A stretch of 64,000 nt of DNA, taken from the NCBI RefSeq assembly GCF_019578655.1, contig NC_063263.1, positions 28,581,001 through 28,645,000 on the forward strand, written 5' to 3'. Both the position numbers and the translations under genes were made by a program. Origin of the DNA: Ricinus communis (taxonomy: Eukaryota > Streptophyta > Magnoliopsida > Malpighiales > Euphorbiaceae). The notes below the pieces were generated by a model. It was not told the DNA's origin. It ran no database searches and saw nothing but the letters and a program-made list of their open reading frames with translations. Below, piece after piece: positions 43,616 through 54,842 of this stretch (the first letter of the stretch is position 1; each line of letters starts with the position of its first letter).

Positions 43616-45450
43616 ATGGCCAATAAAAGTATTCACTACCTTAGACCATATTTTGATAGGTCCAATTATATCCTTTGGAAGTATAAGATGGAGATCTACA
43701 TGGATAATGATATAGTGGATGTGTGGGATTATATGAGAAAGGTGTAGAAACCCCCCAACCAAACAAGAAGATGGCATAGATATCCATTGCTCTTGATAGA
43801 GATGAGTGGGTTGATACTTATAGAAAAGCAAATGGAAAGAATAAAAGAGCTATGATCATCCTTCCTAACACACTCTCTATAGAGAAATGTGAAAGGGTTT
43901 CAACATCTTCCAACCGCCTTAAGATATGAAAGACCTTAGAGAACTACCATGAGGGTACAAGACAAGTCAAATCCAAGAAAATCTAATTTCTTGTAATGGA
44001 GTATGAACTCTTCAAAATGAAGCCAAATAAGAGCATCACCGACATGACCAGCCAGCTTCTCCCATCATCAACAATCTTCAAAAGTTGCGCAAGCACTATG
44101 AGCTTGTTGACATTAATAACAAGATCCTCAAAACTCTTCCATTTAAGGACTATGGTTCAAGAGTGGCAAGTATAAAAGAAGTCAATGAGGACTTGGGGAA
44201 GGTGTCTATGGATGAACTTATTGGAAAGCTTCTCACTTATGAGATGGATCTTAAGTAGGAGGAAGAGCAAGAAAAGGAGAGGAAGACAAGAAGGAAACCC
44301 TTGGCTCTCAAAAACTCCACCAAACCTTAAGAAAGTGAGAGCTCTAGTGGATCTAAATCAAGTGAAGATGAGGATGAAGAGCTTACAATATTGTCCAAAA
44401 GGGCCAAGGAGATTATGAGAAATAGAAGCAAAGAAAAGAGGCCCTTCAAGAAGTCATTCTCAAGCTCTAAAAACAACTTAAACTTTAAAGAAAGCAATGA
44501 GAAGAAGAGTGATCTCACTTGCTACAAATGTGGAAAGCCAGGGCACATCAAGGTCGATTGCATCAAGAGAAAAAATAAAAAGAAGTTTTTGAGAAGGAAA
44601 AGGAGAAGAGAAAAGCCTTCAAAGCTACATGGGATGACTCTTCATCAAGTGAAGATGAAGATGAGGAAGTGGCCAACCTATGCTTTATAGCATAAGAGGA
44701 TGAATCAAATGAGGTATGTTCTACATCTCATTCTTGTGATGACCATGAGTGTGAAAAAGATTTACATTGCATGGATGATGATGACTTGCTTGAAGTCGTG
44801 AATTTAAAATGTAAAAAATTCATTGAAGATGAAGGTTTATGAAAATGTGCTCTAAATTTGAGCAAGATTTAAATTATCTTAAAAGAAAATTTCTATACTA
44901 CCTCTTTCAAATGATGACCTTAAGAAGTCTTTGAATGAGCTCTCATCTCAAACCACCTCCTTAAAATCTCTTTTAAAGAAGAATGATTCCTTGAAGGTGG
45001 AGGTTGAAGAATTGAGAAGCTCCATCTTAAAGTTTCATAAGGGAAAGGAAGCTTTGGACATCTAATTGTGTCTCAATGACCTCCTTTGATAAAATATGGA
45101 TATGGCTTTAATAGTACATCATCATTATCTACCTCATCTCCTTCTACTTCTAAATTCATTAAAGCCTCAACACCACAAACTTCTTTAATTGAGGGTATTG
45201 ATACAAAGGCCAAGACATACACAAAAGCTACACCTCCTAAAAGGAAGAAAAAAGTTCCACAAGTTCCAAAGGCTAAGTCTAAAGGAACTAATCATGCATA
45301 CATGTATAGGAACAAGGATAAAAATCATACATTTAAAAATTGCTCTTATATGCATAGCTATGTTAAAAAGTCTGTAGGACCCAAGCCTCAAGCAAAGAGA
45401 CATTTGAATAAAAGAAATTCAATCCAAATGTCAAATGTTACTATTGCATG
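43616..45450 (+). pseudogene. Copia A: gag
   Basis: ATG 43616 starts MANKSIHYLRPYFDRSNYI, WKYKMEIYMDNDIVDVWDY and then stops. The UBN2-type middle follows in broken frames. The CCHC knuckle CYKCGKPGHIKVDC lies at 44520-44561, then an acidic stretch, a coiled-coil region (about 44830-45060) and a basic C-terminal linker (PKRKKKVPQVPKAKSKG, 45230-45280) leading to the second knuckle-like region. Gag builds the particle; the extra coiled coil is typical of SIRE-like elements. Multiple stops. Confidence 0.8.
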
Positions 45451-45604
45451 AGGAATGTTCACGTTAATGTCTTTTGCTATATTAGAAAGGCACAACTCTA
45501 ATTAGAAGAAACCTTCCTGGCTAACCCCAAAAGATCCAAATGGTTTGGGTACCTAGAAGAAAGAAGACTTAATTTCATTTTTATAGGTATGCTTTAAGTC
45601 AACT

Positions 45605-45949
45605 TTGAGAAAAGGAGATTGTCATGTGCATAGTGGTTACTCAAGGCATATGACAGGAAATGCCAACCTTTTCTTTCACTTAAAGAATATTGATGGAAGG
45701 AATGTAATTTTTAGAAACAATGCTAAAGGTAAAATTTTAGGCACTGAGTCCATTAGTAAGAAAGATTCTCCTTTAATTGATAATGTTCTTCTAGTTGATG
45801 GTTTGAAGCATAACTTAATGAGTGTAAGTCAATTGTGTGACAAAGGTAACAAGATAACCTTTGACTCTAAGGGTTGCCAAGTCACTTCCTTAGGAAATTA
45901 TAAGAAAATCTTTATAGGAGAAAGGTTTGGCAAAAACCTATACTATTAA
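45605..45949 (+). pseudogene. Copia A: aspartic protease
   Basis: An open stretch of 115 codons with HSGYSRHMTGNANLFFHL (the family has DSGCSRHMTG, so the catalytic Asp is His), NAKGKILG, NVLLVDGLKHNLMSVSQLCD and KGNKITFDSKGC. In live elements it cuts the Gag-Pol polyprotein. The Asp loss makes this copy inactive. Confidence 0.85.
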
Positions 45950-46800
45950 CTTACACAACATTGCTAATGAGTCTTTTGAGTGTCTTGTTTCTATTAGTGA
46001 AAGTTCTTGCCTTTCGCACAGAAAGCTTGGACATGCAAGCATGGAGCTCCTTCATAGCCAAAACAAGGATGAGCTAGTGATTAGATTACCCAAGGTGAAG
46101 TTCATAAAGCACAAGATATGTGGACCTTGCCAAATGGAAAAACAACACAAAGCTTCCTTCAAAGCAAAGAAAGTAGTAAGCACTTCTAGATCCCTACAAT
46201 TAATTCACATGGTTTATTTAGCCCTAATAGAGTTGCTAGTTTAGGAGGAAAACATTATACATATGTTCTTGTTGATGACTACTCTAGATTCATATGGGTT
46301 AGTTTCTTAGCTCATAAGAATTATGCTTTAAAAGTTTTACAAAAAATGTTCAAAATGAAAAAGGATTTTATATTTCTAAAATAAAAAGTGATCATGGAAA
46401 AGAATTTGAAAATGTTTTGTTTGAATCATTTTGTAATGAAAATGGTATTTCTCATGATTTTTCATTCCCTAGAACACTATAACAAAATGGTGTTGTAGAG
46501 AGGTAAAATAGAACTCTTATAAAGATGGCTAGAAAAATGCCAAATGAGTATAGTTTACTTGCTTACTTTTGGGCCGAAGCTATCAATACATCATATTATT
46601 TAATAAATAGAATTTTCAAAAGACCTATTTTGAATAAAACGTCTTATGAGATATGGAATGAAGGAAAGCCTAAAATTTCATATCTAAGAGTATTCGGATG
46701 TAAATGTTATATTTTAAAATACCAAGAAGAATCTTGGGAAATTCTCATCCAAAACGGATTAAGGTATATTTTTAGGCTATTCCTCCTCTAGCAAAGCCTA
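45927..46800 (+). pseudogene. Copia A: GAG-pre-integrase and integrase
   Basis: Starts within INLHNIANESFECLVSI. The HHCC zinc module reads HRKLGHASMELLH and CGPCQMEKQHK (45995-46150). In the next frame the core reads VLVDDYSRFIWVSFL (Asp kept), then KSDHGKEFEN, QNGVVER (Glu) with a stop in place of Gln before it, and WAEAINTSYYLINRIF, TSYEIWNEGKP, LRVFGCKCYI. It inserts the cDNA into chromosomes in live elements. Several frameshifts and stops. Confidence 0.85.
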
Positions 46801-47034
46801 TATGGTATTTAATAAACGGTCTATGGTAATTGAGCAGTTTATGAATGTTGTTTTCTATGAGTCTAGTACACTTGATCTTGTGAAAGGTTATTTTGACAAT
46901 CTTATAGGTGACTTTGAGAAGCTTAAGATCAATGATGATGTGAATCAAGAGGGAGAATCTTCTTAATCTCTACCTCATCTAGATGAACCTTCTCCACCTC
47001 CTCAAGAGGAAGCTTAATAAGAGTTGCCTATAGA

Positions 47035-48140
47035 ATGGAGGAAACCAAAGGGCATCCAAAAGAACTCGTCATAGGTAATGTCATCAAAGGTGTAAGTACT
47101 ATATCTCAATTTAAAAATCTAGATAATAATTTTGCATTTGTCTCTCAAATTGACCCAAGGACCATTAGTAAAGCTCTTGATGGTGAATGTTGGATGATTG
47201 CCATGCAAAAGGAACTCAACCAATTTGAGAGAAATCAATTTTAGAACTTGTCCCTAGACCCAAGGATCATCCTATCATAGGTTGTAAGTAGGTGTATAGG
47301 AATAAGTTAGATGAGCAAGGCTCAATCACTAGAAATAAAGTCTAATTGGTTGCCAAAGGCTATAAGTAAGAGGAAGTCGTTGACTATGATAAAACATTTG
47401 CCCCCGTAGGAGATTAAAAGCCATTGGGATATTGCTAGCCTATGCTTGTCACATGAACTTTAAACTTTTTCAAATGGATGTTAAAAGTGCATTTTAAAAT
47501 GGTTTTATAGAAGAAACCGTGTATGTTGAATAACCTCCCAATTTTGAACGTTGTGAATTTCTAAACCATGTATTCAAATTAACTAAGGCATTGTATGGCT
47601 TAAAACAAACTCTTAGAGCTTGGTATGAAAGGCTTAGTTATTTTTTATTACAAAATGGTTTTACAAAAAGGAAGGTTGACACAACACTCTTTATAAAACA
47701 CATAAGAATGACGCTTTAGTCATTCAAATCTATATTAATGATATAGTATTTAGTGCTACTAACAAATCCTTATGTGAGAAATTTTTAAAGTGCATGACTA
47801 GGGAATTTGAAATGAACATGATGGGTGAGCTCAAGTTCTTCATAGGATTGCAAATCAAGCAAAGCAACATGGTACCTTCATCAACCAATCCAAATACGCA
47901 AGGGAACTTCTCAAGAAGTTTGGAATGGGAAAATGCAAGATTGCCAAGACACTAATGAGTACATCAACTAAATTAGATAAAGATGAGAAGGGTAAGCCTA
48001 TTGATGAGAAGAAATATAAAGGTATGATGGGATCTCTACTCTATCTCACAGCTTCTAGACCGATATTATATTTAGTGTTTGTTTGTGTGCTCATTCCAAA
48101 TCAAGTTTTAGAGTCTCATTTTGCATGCCGTTAAGAGAAT
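47035..48140 (+). pseudogene. Copia A: reverse transcriptase
   Basis: Entry QFKNLDNNFAFVSQIDP and ALDGECWMIAMQKELNQFERN (47110-47240). RT blocks come in shifting frames: MDVKSAF, LTKALYGLKQTLRAWYERL, the active site as YINDIVFSAT (usually YVDD, so one catalytic Asp is Asn, 47731-47760), and EMNMMGELKFFIGLQIKQ. The thumb and connection follow as GKCKIAKTLMSTSTKLDKDE and YKGMMGSLLYLTASRPI (47940-48070). Catalytic change plus frameshifts: inactive. Confidence 0.9.
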
Positions 48141-48673
48141 TTTAAAGTACATGCAAGGAACCATGCATATAGGTTTTTGGTATCCTAAGGATACTTCATT
48201 TAACATAGTTGGCTTCTCCAATGTCGACTATACGAGATAGAAAGAGCACTTCCAGAACTTGCCATTTCTTTGATGAATGTTTAGTATCTTGGTTTAGTAA
48301 GAAGCAATTCTCGATTGCCTTATCCATCGCTAAAGCAAAATATGTTGCGGCAGGATGTTATTATACCTAAATTTTATGGATAAACAACTTAAGGATTATA
48401 GCCAAGTGCTTAGTCACATTTCCAATTAAATGTGACAATACTAGTGCTATAAACTTGTCTAAGAACCCCATTCAACATTCAAGGAGTAAGCACATAGACA
48501 TTAGACATCACTTTTCTTTTTTAGAGATCATGTCCAAACTGGTGATATAGTGTTAAGAGTTCATTAACACAAATAATCAACTTGTTGACATATTCAACAA
48601 ACCCCTTAGTGAAGATAGATTAAATTTTATTAAAAGGGAACTAGGTATGCTTGATGGAAATTGTCTCGATTGA
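48141..48673 (+). pseudogene. Copia A: RNase H, end of pol
   Basis: The RNase H blocks are [56 protein letters not shown], then NNQLVDIFNKPLSEDRLNFIKRELGML. The pol stop TGA is at 48671-48673. Catalytic Asp residues of the NTSAI block are kept; the Glu of S-T-A-E-A-E is Lys. A few stops and a frameshift. Confidence 0.9.
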
Positions 48674-49266
48674 TTATGCCTTATTTGATTGTGAAAATTG
48701 TTGAATGGATTTAAACATGGATCAATGTGATGATTTTGTTGTAAATTCATCGATTCATATCAATATGAATTGCATATGATATGGGACTAAAGATGAGAAC
48801 ATTTTTCAAAAAAAAACTTTCAAACTTTACCAAAATTTCAAAAATCTCGATCGCGATGCATGGGCTCGGTTGTGAAATTGGAAGAAACTGAAACCTTGCT
48901 TTTGTGACATTTCTGCCAATTGTTGTAGTCGCTATCCTAGCAATCATAGTTGCGAAGCTAATCAAGCTAGTTGTTCTGACAAGAATTTAAAATTTGCAGT
49001 TGCACTATATGATTCTAGTGGCCAGTTGCACAATTTCTATAAAAAATTTAACCATTATTTTGAACAATTTTTGAGGAGTTACGCCTCTTAAATGAAATTT
49101 TACCATCTTTTGACTGTTACTTATGTATAAATACCCCCTAGACATCATTACACATACTTTAACCATTCTATTCCATTTCAAGAAAAATTCTCTCTTCTTC
49201 TAAGCATTTTCTCAAAGCATTTTCAAACTCTCATTACATATCATCCTCATTCTCTCATTCCTCATA
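48674..49266 (+). promoter_or_regulatory. Spacer between pol and env-like ORF: U3-like words, TATA box, leader
   Basis: 593 bp with no coding. At 48845-49020 it has words close to those of its own LTR U3 (ATCGCGATGC, GTAGTCGCTATC, AGTTGCGAAG, GCAGTTGCAC). A consensus TATA box GTATAAATA lies at 49125-49133, then a pyrimidine-rich leader with CTCTCTTCTTC, leading to ATG 49267 in the context CATAATGGCTCC. This looks like a second promoter for the downstream ORF. Sequence layout is direct; promoter activity is inference. Confidence 0.55.
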
Positions 49267-50233
49267 ATGGCTCCTAAAAACACCATTTTTCAAGCCTATA
49301 AGGGCAAGGGTAAGGCCCTAGATGAAGACATTCTTGCCTCTTCACTAGATATCCCAACAAGAATGAAGGAGACAAAGCAAGAAGCATGGAACAAGTATAA
49401 AGTCCTTGCAAGAAAGAAGTTTGAAGCATCAAGGACCTCTCTCAACATGGATTTTAGAAAGCTTGATATATATATATAGGGATGTTATAAAGCACCTCAA
49501 CAATGTGAAGTGGAAAAACTAATATATCCAAGCATGGATGGGCACAAGGAACTCACTTTGGAGTTCTTAAGTTCCCTCGAAGTTTACAAGAGACAAGCAG
49601 GAGACCTTGGCTATTTTGGCATCACCTTTAATCTTTTAATAAAGGTACTCACTCATAAGAAGTGAACTTAGAAGAATCTTCAACTTTCAAGAGCATGGCA
49701 TCACCCCTTTAGGAGAACTTCAAGTAAGTCTAGTTACTTTTTGGAAAGAAATTTCAATAGAAAGTAAACTAGACAAGAACTCAAATGCCAAACATTTCAA
49801 GTCTCTTCTTCATTGGACTCTTCACAGGATCATCACATTAACCATTCATGGAAGGTATAATGGTAATGAGAAGATAATCTAAAAGGATCTATGCATTCTT
49901 TATTGCATGGTTCATAACAAACCAATCCAACTCACTTACTTCCTCATTGACTACCTTGTCCATCTCTCCAAATCTCCTCGTGGTTGTTTCATGGTTTCAT
50001 CTTATGTCTCCATGACTGCAAACTGCTTCAAACATCTAACCCTAACCAACCTTGTCTTCTTAAAACACCCTTTATCACCATCCAATACTTTCTTCATTCT
50101 AAAGTCCTCAAGAAAAAAGGTGATGATTCTTTGGAGATAATCTTGGGTGCGAGTGTTTTTTCTTATATTGAACAAGCAAGGAAAAAGAACAGGAAGAGGG
50201 GAATAGGAAGAAGAGGAAAAGGTATAAGATACC
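49267..50233 (+). pseudogene. Copia A: env-like ORF (Athila ORF1-type domain), N-terminal part
   Basis: ATG 49267 opens MAPKNTIFQAYKGKGKALDE. A stop at 49477 and frameshifts break it, but the pattern goes on: KELTLEFLSSLEVY, GITFNLF, VTFWKEIS, LHRIITLTIHGR, LCILYCMVHNKPI, TYFLIDYL. This matches the order in the 3' ORF of the Gypsy element D (RELTIEF, ISFRL, MWAEIS, ARTIIGRG, LFILYSMHQ). The sequence ends at element D (target ATACC) and continues at 59007-59204. Its role in live elements is unknown; envelope-like is a label of position. No clear signal peptide. Confidence 0.6.
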
Positions 50234-51701
50234 TGATGTTTGCTATCTATGCAGCTACAATCTTAGGCAGTGTACCTATCGATGCAATCTAGCACTAATG
50301 GTGAGTATCAAGGTCGTATTCCACGGGAAAGTGAAAGCCTAGAGTTACTCCTTTGTTCTTTGTTATATTAACCTAAAATAAATGATGAATAATTTTTAAA
50401 CAAACTAATAGCTACAAGCTAAGTTCTAAGGGAGATGCAGGAGTAAATGGATAAATGAAATAACCCAGACAAGAAAGCAAACCCAAAGGGAACCTAAACT
50501 AGTTGGCAATCAAACAAAAGATAAAGGATTGATGACTCCAATTATGCTACCCGTGGATGAATTCTTAACTGAATTCGGTTTCTCTCTAGAGATAACCGAA
50601 TTCCTAAACTTAATAACTTAAAGTTGGAATCTCTTCCTAAAGATTAATTCTTAAATTAGCATTAAGCTTTAATCCGCCTCTATTAAGCTTTGTTAATTCT
50701 TAATCCGGCTAGTTAATTATCCTTATCTCTAAGTGATTATTAACCAGTTCTTGCTATTCAAAATTCTAATTGCCAAATGGACTTCTCAATCACATAAAGC
50801 AATCTAAACACTACAATTCACAACGTCTCATGAATAATGCATTATCTTATTAATACTGAAAGCAAGAAGAATACAAAACTGACTCAAACAATCCAACAAT
50901 ATAATATTAAGCCAACATAGTAAAGAAATTCCAATGGATTTAATCAATCTAGCTAATCATGTTCATTATCAAAACCTACAAGAATTCAATTACAACAATG
51001 AGTAAAGGTAGAGAAACCCGATTACACCCTTGGATGAGAGTAAACAGCCCTAATTCCTCTTACTCGAATTGAATCGATTCGTGTTCCTCTTGCTCAAATT
51101 GAAACCAATCAACGAACCTCGCCCAATCTTCAATCTTTGAAGGGAACCCAATTGAAACCTTGGTCTATGTCTCCTTTCTCTTTGGTTCCAGCTCAGAAAA
51201 CCCTTAGAGAGAGAAAAATTAGGGTTTGGGACGCTCTCCCCCCATTTTTCCTTTCTTTCCTCTTGCTCTTTCTTTTAATTAATTCGTCCTATCGCCACGA
51301 ACATGGCCGTGTTGATGCCCGTGTTGGGAACACGGGCTGGTATTGATGGGCGTGTTTGGAACACGGTCTCGTGCTAATGCCCATGTTACTCTTTATGGTC
51401 GTGCTCCTTTACACTTCTTTTTCTTTGATGTGAATACACCCAACACGGCCCGTTTTGGTGCCCGTTTGGGAACACGGCCAGTGTTAAAACCAACACGGCC
51501 ATGTTCAAATTAAGGATGCGTGAATTCGACTTGTTTCGGCAACTTTAACGTCCAATTCTTCCCTTTATCACTCTTTGACTTATTTTGGACCTAAAGCACA
51601 CAAACAAATGCATAGGGTGAGTGTTGGGACTAATTCACATCCAAATGTACATAAATTCTGCCTTAAAACCCCATTTAGGTGTGTATATTCTACGCATATC
51701 A
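50234..51701 (-). repeat. 3' LTR of element D (left)
   Basis: TGATGTTTGCTATC to GCATATCA. Words such as AACATGGCCGTGTTG, CGTGTTGGGAACACGGGC and CACGGCCCGTTTTGG lie at 51295-51510. Confidence 0.9.
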
Positions 51702-51722
51702 AATCACCCCACACTTAGCTCA
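51702..51722 (-). other. Polypurine tract of element D
   Basis: The minus strand reads AAGTGTGGGGTGATT directly before the LTR. A second similar tract (AAGTGTGGGGTGG) lies at 53100-53113. Just upstream is the phrase GAGGACAAGCAATG, often seen at this point in Athila elements. Confidence 0.7.
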
Positions 51723-53189
51723 TTGCTTGTCCTCAAGCAATCAAAAGTAAAATAAGGAAAATAAACCACTAAGGAACAACACTTAAACTGACGGACAAAC
51801 TAGAGAGCTCCTGCACATATCCTTAACAAGCATAAGTCAAGCAAAAAGAAACGAAGCAATCAATTCAATCATCACAACCAAGATGTTATTTATTCATAAA
51901 ATACTATCTCTACAAAATTTATTCAGAACCAACTGATCACAAGATTCACTTTAAGTCACTCAAAGTGTTTAAATGATAGTGTTAAATCGCTCAATGCATC
52001 AAATATTGCCTTACTTACTATATGCTTGCTCTTAAATCCTATGCCTACCACTTATAGAGAGTCAACAACCATGTCAAGAGGTCTTTATAAGGGTTGTAAT
52101 GGGGATTAAGTATGGGTAGGTAAATTTGGTAAGAGTTGAACCTATGGTGTTCTGCAATGAGATAAATGACTTGCACACAAGCCACAATAATCACAAGAGG
52201 TAAACAATGGTCAATAGTCCAAGGTGGAAAATAGGAATCAAGTCAGAATGTAAACTCCGAAAAGCAATTAAACAATTAGCTCACTCACTTTCTTTCTTTT
52301 CATCACCCTTCCCTCTTATTCTTCTTATTATTTTTTTCTTTTTTCTTTTTTTTTCATAAGGGAAGAACATTCACATAATAGAGTGAGTTTCTTTTGGATT
52401 GAAGGAAGCTGCTACAAGATTTCAACGCTATTCCCAAAACAAAAATTCCCAATAAAAAATAACTCATATGCAAAATCATAACCCAAAGCAGAATAAAACT
52501 AAGTGGTAATGAAATATGATTAAAAAAAGAATGGTGAAAGAGGGGGTTATTTATAAAATCAATAAACGAATGAAGGCTATTTGGCTAGAATGAAAAACCT
52601 AAGTGCCTTTATCATACCAAAGTGTTAAACTCTCCTTGTGGCCCTCATAAGCATTACCGAGCAAGTTCTAAAAGTAAAGATAGTAATTGGCACTCTCAAA
52701 AAGAAATAGATAAAAGCATGTAAAGAGTATGCTTACAATTGAGGCTCAATTTCTCACAAGTGTGCTTTTTGAGTAGGTTCCAAACACAAATCATCAAAAT
52801 AGAATTAAATAAACCAAAGCAACTTAGTGTAAAACTCAAACTAAATAACTTAAATTCTTTCGCAAGACTCAACACTATCGATTTTACCCGATCATATGGA
52901 CATAAACAGGATTTCAAAAGCAAGTCAACAGTAAGAGCTTCGAAACAAAGTGAAAAATTTTCAAAATTTTATAAAAAATTGCACAAAGAATAAACAAATA
53001 ACTGAGATGGGATAAATGAAATGTGATATATACACTAGAAAAGGATCTAAATTTCATATAGAAAACAATAAAAACACGAAAACAAGTGTATATAAATATC
53101 ACCACCCCACACTTGAAGGACACACTATCCCTAGTGTACAAAATATAAGAAATGAAAAAGGAAAAAGAGCTAATACTGCCCTGACTATG
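51723..53189. other. 3' untranslated part of element D
   Basis: AT-rich, no supported gene. A T-rich run lies near 52320-52355. The two polypurine-type tracts at either end suggest that this segment separates a first and a terminal plus-strand priming site. Confidence 0.5.
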
Positions 53190-54842
53190 GCTCCAGAGTG
53201 AAAAGAGATGCATCATCAAGGATATCAGGGCGTTGGCTGGTTTGTGGTGGAGGAGTGGCTGCTCTCTGAGGTTCGGAAGTAGTGTCACATGTAGGAGCTG
53301 GTGAATCAGCGTCAATAGTAGGCTCGTCAGGCTGCTGTTGTGAAGGGTGCTCAGTCGGAGAGGAAGGATCAGCTGGATCATCCGCTAGAGGGATGTCAAA
53401 ATGGCTCTATGCTGGAACCCGACTCTATGGATAGGCAGGGGCATAGTCTGTAGCAAAAATATCATCAAACATGTCAATGGCCATAGAGGCCTCTAACCTA
53501 CCTCCCTGCTCAATCAGGGCCTAAAGCATAGCCCTCTGCCTCTCAAACTGAGCCATCATCTGGCTCTGAAACTCAGCCTGACGCTGTAAAAGGTCCTGTT
53601 AAAAGGCCTCTTGTCGAATGAAGTACTGCTGCTGCTTCTCTGCCAACCTCTGCACTCTAAGTTGCAGCTCTATAAACTCAATTGGGGAGACTCCTAGAAT
53701 AGCTGAAGAAGACCTAGAAGGAGCTGAAGTAGACGGTCTGGAGGAAGACTTTGGAATATCAGAAGAAGGGGTTGGAACATCCTGTGTACTAGGGGCTCGT
53801 AGGGCAGGTGCTGCCAATAGAGCATTCCTCAATCTATACTCTGGTCCTAACGGACCCCGCCTACGAGTCACCATCCCTATACTAACCAACTGGGGAAGTC
53901 CCAACATGTCCATCACCCCTAGCTCTGTCAAATGTGGTATCGCCTCCTCCAAAACTCCTAAGCTCCTAGCCAGTCGAGTAATGTAAGTCCTAAAATAGAA
54001 AAGTACCTTCTTTGAGTTGTTGCAAAAGTCACTAATCTGTTTGGCCAACAAGTATCCCATGTCGACAGACTGGTGCTGGTGCATGCTGTAAAGTATAAAC
54101 AGGTCCGGTTGGGTAACTACACCACCACTATCTCCCCTGCCAATGATGGTCCTAGCCAGCAATGCATGTAACTACCGTAGTCCCTCAGGCAAGTTAGACG
54201 CCTTGGACTGGCTGGCACTGTACCCCTCAGTGTCATCAGAAATCTCGGCCCACATCTGTGGATATGACACACCAGGCATGTGTATACAGCGACTATAATC
54301 CTCTCCAGCAACATCCTCGTCAGTCCACAAACCCAAGTGCACCCCAAACTGCTGTACACTCATTGTGAAAGTCTACTCTACTAGTCTGAAACTGATCGCA
54401 TCCAGTTGCTGAAAGTCCCGCAACTAGCTCTGCAGAAAGAAAGTGTTAGCAAACTCTATCGTCAACTCCCTATATGTCGGTTCAACTGATCGCATCCGGT
54501 TACTGAAAGTCCCGCAACTGGCTCTGCAGAAAGAAAGTGCTAGCAAACTCCATCGTCAACTCCCTATATGTCGGTTCAACTATCTCAAAGAAATGCTGAA
54601 ACGGGGGCGTCTCAAAGTATGATGCTGCAACTCCAAGCGGTCTAGTGTTGTCACCTATCCCACGCCCTTTCCCAAATCTTTGTGCCTCATAGACTGGTAT
54701 CTCTACTCGAAGGTGGGCTGCCCTTGGAAAAGTAGGAATCTATAGCGTTGCGGTTAGTCGGTGCAGCACCTGACGATCGAGAGGAAGAGGAACCATCGGT
54801 CCGCCTCCTCTTGTAAACTCCCTATCCTCGTCTGGTGGACAT
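53190..54842 (-). pseudogene. Element D: Athila ORF1/env-like protein
   Basis: Minus strand. It starts at about 54842 (MSTRRG then a stop; Arg/Ser-rich tail). The domain pattern is EPTYRELTIEF, DAISFRLVE, FGVHLGLW, PQMWAEIS, LHALLARTIIGRG (54110-54170), DLFILYSMHQHQSVDMGYLLA and YITRLARSLGVLEE. A Ser/Pro-rich linker and a Gln-rich coiled stretch (LQLRVQRLAEKQQQYFIRQ) follow. The clearest open part is 187 codons (53599-54162). Pattern and position (after pol, before 3' LTR) fit the Athila ORF1 family (Pfam ATHILA or the plant transposon protein family). A 94-bp tandem duplication shifts the frame. Confidence 0.7.
54391..54578 (-). repeat. 94-bp tandem duplication in the ORF of D
   Basis: 54391-54484 and 54485-54578 are near-identical (both start ACTGATCGCATCC and end TATGTCGGTTCA). 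The unit is not a multiple of three, so the duplication puts the ORF out of frame. Confidence 0.9.

Noticed and set aside
51295..51510. Regularly recurring short GC-rich words that could look like a CRISPR-type array
   Set aside because: Spacing and word sequence vary, the words sit inside LTRs present in several copies, and the DNA is clearly plant nuclear.
53618..53986. 122-codon open frame on the plus strand
   Set aside because: Antisense shadow of the D ORF.
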